From Chromatiales bacterium (GTDB lineage: Bacteria; Pseudomonadota; Gammaproteobacteria; Chromatiales; Chromatiaceae): 15,452 nucleotides of DNA. This document shows, piece after piece, positions 1-5,760 of this stretch. A model generated the notes under the pieces. That model worked only from the letters and a program-made list of their open reading frames with translations, was not told where the DNA came from and searched no databases. The position numbers and the translations under genes were made by a program. How positions within the stretch are numbered: the stretch's first letter is position 1; every line of letters starts with the position of its first letter. Where the stretch lies: NCBI GenBank assembly GCA_024639625.1, contig JAHEIA010000015.1, forward strand, positions 1 through 15,452, read 5' to 3'.

Positions 1-66
1 CAGATCAAGGTCTTTCGCGCGGGCGGGTAGAGAGACCCGCCGAAGGCGGCGAGAGACCTTGATCTG
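1..66. repeat. Long nested palindrome (REP/MITE-like or hairpin)
   Basis: Bases 1-18 and 49-66 are inverted copies that pair at 17 of 18 positions; the remaining pair is a T:G wobble. Inside, GGCGGGT (22-28) pairs with ACCCGCC (35-41) around AGAGAG, and CGCC (38-41) can alternatively pair with GGCG (45-48). The fold would be a long stem topped by one of two competing small hairpins. There is no T-run after it, so it is not a standard terminator. It begins exactly at the window edge, so it may be longer. No second copy was seen in this window. It could be a REP-type palindrome, a tiny MITE or the hairpin end of an upstream transcript. Confidence 0.75.
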
Positions 67-239
67 GTCTATAGTATCCAATGCAGAAGCCATATATTCG
101 GGCCGACGGCAAACACAAGGAAAGTGCAGGGAGATGGCCGCTCGATTCGCCAAAGATTCCGACTGTTGCTTTCCCATCCGCGTCGCTACGGTGCGTGTCT
201 CGGCCCTCATTGGACCCACAGGGACATGGAGGACCGGGG

Positions 240-485
240 ATGAAGATCTTTGATATCAACCACTTGCCACGGCACGGAAGGTTCGACATCTTTGCGCAGC
301 GCGATTCCGCTCAGGATGTTGATGCAACCCGGGCGGCACACGTGCGGGGAACCTTCGTGGTCAAGACTTGTGATGGAGAACGACTCTGCAAAGACGCGTA
401 TGTGATGGTCGATTCCGCTGGACATCCGTATCCGGTCGAGCGAACTACTTTCGAGGCTGCGTACAAGAAGATCCCAATTCTTTAG
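240..485 (+). CDS. Small protein of unknown function (81 aa)
   Basis: The ATG at 240 is chosen because GGAGGA (228-233) lies seven bases upstream. The frame is open back to 81, but the extra upstream residues are Pro/Ser/Arg-rich and look non-coding. The product is soluble, with no signal peptide or membrane segment. It begins MKIFDINHLPRHGRFDIFAQ and has two cysteines at residues 44 and 50. It ends in a block with the pattern Y-V-M-V-D-x-x-G-x-x-Y-P-V...F-x-x-x-Y (residues 54-75). That pattern recalls small PGDYG-like proteins, but the PGDYG motif itself is absent, so the family is not assigned. It stands alone, with no gene within 800 bases downstream. The good ribosome binding site and mixed composition support a real gene; the function is unknown. 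Confidence 0.55.
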   Translation: MKIFDINHLPRHGRFDIFAQRDSAQDVDATRAAHVRGTFVVKTCDGERLCKDAYVMVDSAGHPYPVERTTFEAAYKKIPIL

Positions 486-1366
486 CCCAGTCAGTCCGAG
501 TGGAGAGTTGGGAAGGCGGAGACAGGACAACCCCTGACGCCTCGTGCGTTACGGCATAGGGGAGGATGGATCCCTACAGTGGTAGCTTGTGACGCCATCT
601 CCGGAAGCACGGAACTGCCATCGATGTCGGCGCAGGTCGGTGACCAATCGCTCGGACGGACCAGCGGCACACCGGGCACGAGAGGGCCAGCGGAAAAGCC
701 TTTCAATGAGTGATATTCTCACGTGGATCTGCCGCCGACAGCGGGCGGGGGCCCGGGCAGCTGCGAGAATCATCCGAGGGCTTCGCGGGTGTTAACGTCG
801 CCCGGCTCGCTGTGATATGCTGTCGCACAAGTTTGCCAAGGCGCCGCTCGGCGGAGTCGCAGGGCGTCCGGAGTAGCTGCAGGGCACGTTGATTGTTTGC
901 TGACTGGTACCCTCAAACCAGCAGTGGCGTGTCGTTTATCGAGATACTTCCATATCGTTGACCAGGACCATCCTGGGCACGTACGTGATCTGCCCACAGC
1001 CGCAGGATGGGCAACGAGTTGTCTCTTGCCAGGCACTTGCCGCAAGCGTGCCGGCGGCCAAGCTGTTGCAGGCGATCGCTGAGCAGGGTTTTGCCGATCG
1101 GGTGCCGGCAAAGCAATAGCGTCGGGGTGTGCCCGACAAGTGGGGAGCGCCGGACGGCGATCGAAGGGCTATTGAAAACGGAGATCCCATGGGTTGTACT
1201 GGGAAGCCTCGGATATCGCTACAAAGAATCATTCGCGGCATCGGCGGACAAGCCTTTCGCGGCAGAGAGGGCCCAATCGGTTGGATTCGCCCACCCCACG
1301 CAGCGCAAGCGCGTTGGTTGCAGAAGGACCCCAGCGCGGCTCATTTCAATACCTCAGGAGTAGCGG
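486..1366. other. Gene-poor stretch between the small protein and the RRM gene
   Basis: Open frames here are short, mutually overlapping and low in complexity (Arg/Pro/Ser-rich), and none has a convincing start with a ribosome binding site. The only protein-like signal is a Cys-rich minus-strand fragment near 936-1140 (listed separately). A short hairpin, CTGGT/ACCAG, lies at 904-922 just beyond its stop. The last roughly 100 bases before 1356 are probably the 5' leader of the RRM gene, though no promoter could be picked. The region reads as decayed DNA. Confidence 0.5.
936..1241 (-). pseudogene. Possible decayed transposase C-terminus (IS91-like), doubtful
   Basis: The minus-strand frame ends in CPSCGCGQITYVPRMVL followed by a few residues and a stop at 936. 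It is preceded by a stretch containing RRYCFAGTRSAK. A C-P-x-C-G-x-G zinc-ribbon near the C-terminus, after a basic 'FLA-x-R' segment, is reminiscent of IS91-family transposases. A second minus-strand frame over the same bases also contains a C-x-x-C (HACGKC), so a frameshift is possible. No N-terminal transposase domain is visible upstream, and the fragment has no start or ribosome binding site. Chance is a serious alternative; this is a pointer rather than a firm call. Confidence 0.22.
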
Positions 1367-1639
1367 ATGAAAAGAATTTTTGTAGGCAACCTGGCTGACG
1401 AATCGAGTGAAGAGGACGTTCAGGCCCTGTTTTCACAATATGGAACCGTACGCGGGATCCGTATTGCACACGATATTTTTAGCGGCCGCTGTCGCGGCTT
1501 CGGCACCATCGACATGGAGGGTCACGAGGCCCGGGCCGCCATTGCGGGGCTCGACGGCACGCTGTTCAAGGGTCGGCCCCTCAAGGTGAAAGAGGAGGTG
1601 CCAAGGGCCAAACGCGGGAAGCGCGGCGGTCGCCGGTAA
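1367..1639 (+). CDS. RRM-domain RNA-binding protein (90 aa)
   Basis: This is a single RNA-recognition-motif protein of the small bacterial Rbp type, which binds single-stranded RNA and is often cold- or stress-linked in other bacteria. RNP2 is IFVGNL at residues 4-9 and RNP1 is RGFGTIDM at 43-50. The usual beta-alpha-beta-beta-alpha-beta spacing follows, and a short basic tail (KRGKRGGRR) ends the protein. AGGAG (1356-1360) sits six bases before the ATG. The fifth RNP1 position, normally aromatic, is Thr47, while Phe45 and RNP2 Phe5 are kept, so one RNA-stacking side chain is missing. The gene is monocistronic and convergent with the NifX-like gene. Identification of the fold is firm; the RNA targets are unknown. 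Confidence 0.93.
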   Translation: MKRIFVGNLADESSEEDVQALFSQYGTVRGIRIAHDIFSGRCRGFGTIDMEGHEARAAIAGLDGTLFKGRPLKVKEEVPRAKRGKRGGRR

Positions 1640-1687
1640 CACCCGTCGAACGTCGCGAAACCGCTTCTAGGAAGGCTTGCGGCAGAA

Positions 1688-2059
1688 TCAGAAAGGGGAT
1701 CGAAACGGCCCCGGAACCTCGTGTCCATGCGGCGCGGGCGGTGGAAGCGACCGGCCCGCTAGAACCGCGCCTACCGCCCGCCGAGGGTCCGACTCACTGG
1801 TGGCGATAACCCGGACACCTCGCTCCTGCATCCTGCGCACAAAATCCCGGCCGGCGCCCCCCGTAATAAGCGCGTCCAGTTCGTCCAACGGGTGGCGGTC
1901 GCCGCGAAATTCGTGCATCGACAGGTCTTTCGGCAGATCCCAGCGCTCGCTTTCCTGGAAACCGCCCCCCTCTGAAGGCGTAAAGATAAGAAAACGCCGA
2001 GTCTTGCCCGCGTGGCTGGTGATGGTGCGGAAATTCTGACTGGTGACGCCAATCTTCAT
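1688..2059 (-). CDS. NifX/NifB-C-terminal family (dinitrogenase Fe-Mo cofactor type) protein
   Basis: The 123-residue protein starts MKIGVTSQNFRTITSHAGKT and contains LDALITGGAGRDFVRRMQERGV (two adjacent pieces, residues 61-82) and VIATSESDPRRAV. This is the pattern of the small ribonuclease-H-like family that binds FeMo-co, NifB-co or related Fe-S clusters. The start at 2059 matches the family N-terminus and has GGAG about eleven bases upstream. The frame stays open to 2167, but that extension does not look like the family. His19 and Met48-His49 are candidate cluster contacts (inference). The C-terminus has a proline/histidine-rich tail (PPPAPHGHEVPGP). No nitrogenase gene is near, so a general metal-cluster carrier or a redox-sensing role is as likely as nitrogen fixation. 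It lies 67 bases downstream of the anion-channel gene on the same strand and could share its mRNA. Confidence 0.82.
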   Translation of the reverse strand: MKIGVTSQNFRTITSHAGKTRRFLIFTPSEGGGFQESERWDLPKDLSMHEFRGDRHPLDELDALITGGAGRDFVRRMQERGVRVIATSESDPRRAVGAVLAGRSLPPPAPHGHEVPGPFRSPF

Positions 2060-2126
2060 ATCTTGAATAACTCCAAAGGCTTGCGGCTTCCGATTCATGC
2101 AGTGCTGTTGAGCCCGGTGGCTCAAC

Positions 2127-3098
2127 TCAGTGTCCCGGCACACAAATGCGGCGGTGCAAGACCGCAACGGCGGTGCGCACGAGCAACAGCCCGACGATAC
2201 CGCTCAGCAGCAACAGCAGTCCCCCACCCAGCCAGCGATAGACCTCGCTACCGGTCTGTTCGAACATCGTCATGCTGGCAATGCTGATTGCCGCCAGAGG
2301 GAAGGAGTAAGCCCACCAGGAGAGGAAGAAGCGCAGGCGCAAAAATCGCTGTATTTGGGTAAACAGCAGCAGCGTGAGGAAGATGCCGCTGAAGAATAGC
2401 ATGCGGGCGAAGGAGTCCAGTTCGCCGATCAGGCGCACATAAGCGATGAATCCGACGGCAGGAGGCGCAATCAGAATGAATAAGGTCGGCATCAACTTCT
2501 CGTCGAGCGGGTCATGGAAGAGTATGCGGTAGAATATGATGGTCAACAGGATGATCCAGAACAACATGCCGACGCTGAAAAAGAACCAGGAAACATCCAG
2601 GTAGCCGAGGGGAACACCGGCGACCGGGACCAGCACACTGCCCACCGCGGGAATGAACCAAGCGGGGTTCATGTGATGCACCTGAAAATGCGCATGATGA
2701 ATCCAGACATTCATCACGTAGAGGGTGAAGAGCAGGTGCAGCACGGCTCCCGTCAACCATAGATAACGACTCATACTGGTGTCTATCGGCAGCAACGCTA
2801 CCGATAGCAATAAGAAACTGATCGAGATGGTCGGAAAGAAGTTGAGCTTGACCGGGTGCTTGATCTCCTCGATCACCGCATCCCGGTAGCGCAGGATCTT
2901 GCTGCCATAGAGGAGCAACAGGGCGAGAAACACGCTAGCCGCAATCCCGACCATCCAGCGGTCAATATGCAGTTCGATGCCGAGCGTATGCTGCGCCTTC
3001 TCCCACGCAAGCGCCAGACCGGCGAGTCCCATCACCATCGCAAAAAAGGAGATCGGCAGATGCTCCAGCCGGGTTGCGTTCTGCGTTGTCGATTCCAC
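2127..3098 (-). CDS. SLAC1/TehA-family anion channel or exporter
   Basis: This is a 323-residue integral inner-membrane protein with about ten hydrophobic helices and short loops, the size of bacterial TehA. The start LPISFFAMVMGLAGLALAW (residues 15-33) is the characteristic first helix of the tellurite-resistance/dicarboxylate transporter (TDT) family, whose plant member is SLAC1. The family forms five-fold pseudo-symmetric pores gated by a phenylalanine and conducts anions; some members export malate or sulfite, or give tellurite resistance. A GTG start is used, with GGAGGG six bases upstream. Substrate cannot be told from sequence. The gene is followed on the same strand by the NifX-like gene and is divergent from the MlaC-like gene. 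Confidence 0.9.
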   Translation of the reverse strand: MESTTQNATRLEHLPISFFAMVMGLAGLALAWEKAQHTLGIELHIDRWMVGIAASVFLALLLLYGSKILRYRDAVIEEIKHPVKLNFFPTISISFLLLSVALLPIDTSMSRYLWLTGAVLHLLFTLYVMNVWIHHAHFQVHHMNPAWFIPAVGSVLVPVAGVPLGYLDVSWFFFSVGMLFWIILLTIIFYRILFHDPLDEKLMPTLFILIAPPAVGFIAYVRLIGELDSFARMLFFSGIFLTLLLFTQIQRFLRLRFFLSWWAYSFPLAAISIASMTMFEQTGSEVYRWLGGGLLLLLSGIVGLLLVRTAVAVLHRRICVPGH

Positions 3099-3407
3099 TG
3101 CCGACCCTCCGTGCCAGGAAAATACCTGAGCGCTATTGTATGGATTTTCCGCGGCGGATCATTGACGAACATCAAGCGACAGTGTAAACCGATGCCCACG
3201 CGATCAGCTGCGTTGGCAAAACAGGCGGCGAGCCGAAAGCAACCGGGGATTACCCGTTTGGCCGCAGATGCGAGAGAATAGAGCACATAGAACCCTGCTT
3301 GGCGAATGCGGACCGGGGCGTGTAGCGTCCGTTCTTGCCGGTTGGAAGCGCCGAAAGCCACGCCTGAGCCCAGGTATCCAAGCCACCTTAGTGTTAAGGA
3401 GTTGAAC
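3099..3407. promoter_or_regulatory. Divergent intergenic region, channel gene versus MlaC-like gene
   Basis: This 309-base spacer must hold the promoters of two divergent genes. On the plus strand, TTGACG (3162-3167) followed 15 bases later by TGTAAA (3183-3188) is a weak, short-spaced candidate. On the minus strand, TACAAT (complement of 3135-3140) could be a -10 box without a good -35. AAGGAG (3396-3401) is the ribosome binding site of the MlaC-like gene. No riboswitch, operator palindrome or small gene was recognised. Confidence 0.35.
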
Positions 3408-4103
3408 ATGCGAATCCGCGCATTTACGTTATCTGGCTGGACTTTTCCCTGTCGAGGCCCGGCGGGCCGGTCTGTCGTCTGGGCACCCGTCTTCTTCCTC
3501 GCGAGCCTGTTTGCCGTCTCCAACGCCGCGGCAAATCCGAAACCCGAGGATGCACAGCAGCTGATGTCTTCAACCGCCGAGCGCATGCTTTCGAAGCTCG
3601 AGCAGGAGGGCGACGCCTTGCGCAACAACCCGCAATGGGTGCGGAAGATGGTCGACCAGAATCTCCTCCCCCACGTAGATTTCGATCAGATGTCGCGCCT
3701 GGTGTTGGGCAAGCACTGGCGCACCGCCACAACAGAGCAGCGCGCAAGCTTCATCGAAGAATTTCGTCAGTTTCTGGTCCGCTTCTACACGGCGGCCCTG
3801 ATCGAATATAGCAAAGGCCATGACATTCCCAAGGACGTCATCCGTTTTTTGCCTCTGCGCGCCGCCGGCAACGACACCAGGGTCACTGTTCGCTCTGAGG
3901 TGAAACAACCGGGAAGTGGACAATATATTCCCGTGGACTATCAACTCTCGTCACGCGACGAGCAATGGAAGGTCTACGACGTCAGCGTGGACGGCATCAG
4001 CCTGGTAGCAAATTATCGCAGCAGTTTCGCCGTAGAGATTCGCAATGGCGGCGTAGACGGCTTGATCAAGCGCTTGGCGCAACGCAACGAAGAACTGCAA
4101 TAG
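3408..4103 (+). CDS. MlaC-like periplasmic phospholipid-binding protein
   Basis: This is a 231-residue member of the MlaC/Ttg2D (Tol_Tol_Ttg2) family, soluble periplasmic carriers that shuttle phospholipid between the outer-membrane MlaA complex and the inner-membrane MlaFEDB ABC transporter. The ATG at 3408 has AAGGAG six bases upstream; the frame is open back to 3306, but that extension lacks a signal sequence. A long basic N-region and a hydrophobic core (residues 23-38) lead to AAA at 40-42, a likely signal-peptidase site. The family core is clear: VDFDQMSRLVLGKHWR (104-119 approximately), then Q-R-x-x-F...F-R-x-F-L-V-R-F-Y. The gene is alone: no mlaA, B, D, E or F lies beside it. It could serve a remote Mla system or, like HpnM of hopanoid clusters, another lipid path. 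Confidence 0.9.
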   Translation: MRIRAFTLSGWTFPCRGPAGRSVVWAPVFFLASLFAVSNAAANPKPEDAQQLMSSTAERMLSKLEQEGDALRNNPQWVRKMVDQNLLPHVDFDQMSRLVLGKHWRTATTEQRASFIEEFRQFLVRFYTAALIEYSKGHDIPKDVIRFLPLRAAGNDTRVTVRSEVKQPGSGQYIPVDYQLSSRDEQWKVYDVSVDGISLVANYRSSFAVEIRNGGVDGLIKRLAQRNEELQ

Positions 4104-4329
4104 CAATCGGCGGCAAAGCAGCAAGCCCGAGCAGCACAGAGGCCCCGCTTTCCGCAACCAACGGGAAGCGCCTGGCGCGGCGAAAAGTGATTCGGTCTCC
4201 GGCCAGCGAGTACGCACCTCGAAGCGGCGTTCTCCGTACTTGCAGCTTCCGCTTTCCCAGCCATACTTATGGGCGGTGCAACCGTCATCGAACAACAACA
4301 ATGGCTGGCCCCGCCAGAGGATCACTTCT
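4104..4329. other. Leader of the ABC importer operon
   Basis: The 226-base spacer has no gene-like frame. TTGCAG (4240-4245), with an A/T-rich ATACTTAT around 4263-4270, is a weak promoter candidate at 17-18 base spacing. AGAGGA (4316-4321) is the ribosome binding site of the binding-protein gene. No cobalamin, thiamine or other riboswitch signature was found here, unlike the convergent receptor gene. Confidence 0.3.
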
Positions 4330-5685
4330 ATGAAACTACATCATCGTGCACTTCCTATCGGCCGTGCATTGGCCTTCGCTTTCGCTGTTTCGTCCTTCTG
4401 CGGTACCGCACAGGCAATGGAGGACAAGCTGGTAATCGTTACCTCGTTTCCCGAAGATCTTACCGGCCCTTTCCAGGCGGCCTTCCAAGAAAAACATCCG
4501 GCCACCCAGGTGGAGATTCTGAACAAGAAGACTTCCGCGGGAGTCAAGTACATCCAGGAAACCGCGGCGAACAACACCACGGATCTGTTTTGGGTTTCCG
4601 CTCCGGACGCTTTCACCCTGCTGAAGGGCAAGGGTCTGTTGGAGCCTTATGCGCCCAATTCAGAAGGTATCCCGGACATGATCGGTTCCTTCCCCATCAA
4701 TGACCCGGACGGCTACTTCTTCGGTTTCGCCGCCTCCGGGTACGGAATCATGTACAACACGCGCTATATGAAGGCGAAGAAGCTTCCGCTGCCGAAAGAA
4801 TGGGATGACCTGAAGGGGGCCGTCTACTTCGGGCATGTCGGCATGTCGGCTCCGTCGCGCTCTGGTACCACCCACCTCACCGTCGAAGCGATACTCCAAG
4901 GGGAGGGCTGGGACAAGGGTTGGGCGTCCTTGAAGGAGATGGCAGGCAACTTCAGCACGGTAACCGAACGCAGCTTCGGCGTTCCGGACGGCGTTAACAG
5001 CGGTGAATTCGGCATCGGCATCGTCATCGACTTCTTCGGCTTTTCGTCGAAGGCCTCCGGCTTTCCGGTGGAGTTCGTCTACCCCACCATTACCGCTCTG
5101 GTGCCGGCCAACGTGGGCATCGTAAAGAACGCGCCCCACCCGGAGGCTGCAGCGGCATTCATCGATTTCCTGCTGTCGGACGCGGGGCAAAAGATTCTCT
5201 TCGATCCGAAGATACAGCGCCTCCCGGTCAAGCCTGCGATCTATGCCGAGGCGCCCGAAGGCTTACCCAACCCCTTTGAAGACAACTCCATCGGCGCCGC
5301 GGTCCACTTCGATTCTGAACTATCCGAAGGTCGCTACAATGTGGTGAACTCGCTGTTCGATCAACTAATCACCTTTCGCATCGGCGAGCTCCGGGCGGCC
5401 ACCCAGGCCATCCATGAGGCCACGGAAGCCCTGGCCAAGAGACCGGATCCCAAGGCGCAGGCGTTGCTCGACGAGGCACGCCAGCGGGTAGCGGCGGTTC
5501 CAGTGAGCGAAGCCGAAGCCAACGATCCCGCCTTCGCCGCGGTGTTCGAGAAGAAACGCAAGAAGGCCACTGACGAGGTGCCGCAACGCCAAGCGGAAGT
5601 GGAACAGCTGTGGGACGCCTTCGCTCGAGACAACTACGCGCAGGCTGAGGAATTGGCGCGACAGGCGATCCGGCTAGTTCGATAA
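4330..5685 (+). CDS. ABC importer periplasmic binding protein with extended C-terminus
   Basis: This is a 451-residue secreted solute-binding protein of the AfuA/FbpA class (COG1840-like). The ATG at 4330 follows AGAGGA by eight bases. The signal peptide ends at AQA (27-29). The core has LVIVTSFPEDL (34-44), TDLFWVSAPDAF (84-95), GYGIMYNTRYM (137-147), SRSGTTHL (176-183) and PHPEAAAAFIDFLLSDAGQ (269-287), all typical of the class. Where iron-binding FbpA-type proteins are expected to carry adjacent tyrosines, this protein has DFFGF (234-238), so ferric iron is doubtful. After the usual domain end (about 350), some 95 more residues form a charged, Ala/Glu/Arg-rich, probably helical tail to 451. 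It heads a three-gene operon with its permease and ATPase. Substrate is unassigned; phosphonate, phosphate ester, polyamine, thiamine-like or organic ligands remain possible. Confidence 0.88.
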   Translation: MKLHHRALPIGRALAFAFAVSSFCGTAQAMEDKLVIVTSFPEDLTGPFQAAFQEKHPATQVEILNKKTSAGVKYIQETAANNTTDLFWVSAPDAFTLLKGKGLLEPYAPNSEGIPDMIGSFPINDPDGYFFGFAASGYGIMYNTRYMKAKKLPLPKEWDDLKGAVYFGHVGMSAPSRSGTTHLTVEAILQGEGWDKGWASLKEMAGNFSTVTERSFGVPDGVNSGEFGIGIVIDFFGFSSKASGFPVEFVYPTITALVPANVGIVKNAPHPEAAAAFIDFLLSDAGQKILFDPKIQRLPVKPAIYAEAPEGLPNPFEDNSIGAAVHFDSELSEGRYNVVNSLFDQLITFRIGELRAATQAIHEATEALAKRPDPKAQALLDEARQRVAAVPVSEAEANDPAFAAVFEKKRKKATDEVPQRQAEVEQLWDAFARDNYAQAEELARQAIRLVR

Positions 5686-5700
5686 GAAATTGTAGCTCGA

Positions 5701-5728
5701 GCGGGCGGGCAAGGTCCTGCCCGCCCGC
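5701..5728 (+). promoter_or_regulatory. Strong hairpin between binding-protein and permease genes
   Basis: GCGGGCGGGCA (5701-5711) and TGCCCGCCCGC (5718-5728) form a perfect 11-bp stem around AGGTCC, starting 15 bases after the binding-protein stop. A pyrimidine run (CTTCCTCCCGTCTTTT) follows within twenty bases. In many importer operons a hairpin in this position protects the binding-protein mRNA or partly terminates transcription, giving more binding protein than permease. That role is inferred from position and stability. Confidence 0.7.
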
Positions 5729-5760
5729 GCTTCCTCCCGTCTTTTCACCAAGGGATAGCC

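Noticed and set aside
81..239. In-frame extension of the small protein back to an ATG at 81
   Set aside because: There is no ribosome binding site, composition is unlike the rest of the protein, and a strong GGAGGA precedes the ATG at 240.
1688..2059. Assignment of the NifX-like gene to a nitrogen-fixation cluster
   Set aside because: No nitrogenase or cofactor-assembly gene is present in the window; family membership alone does not show that role.
2130..2762. Plus-strand frames opposite the anion channel gene
   Set aside because: Gln/Glu/His-rich frames are what antisense to a membrane protein gives; the minus-strand protein is clear.
4104..4329. A riboswitch upstream of the ABC importer
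   Set aside because: None of the cobalamin or thiamine core motifs found in the receptor leader or known families could be read here on the plus strand.
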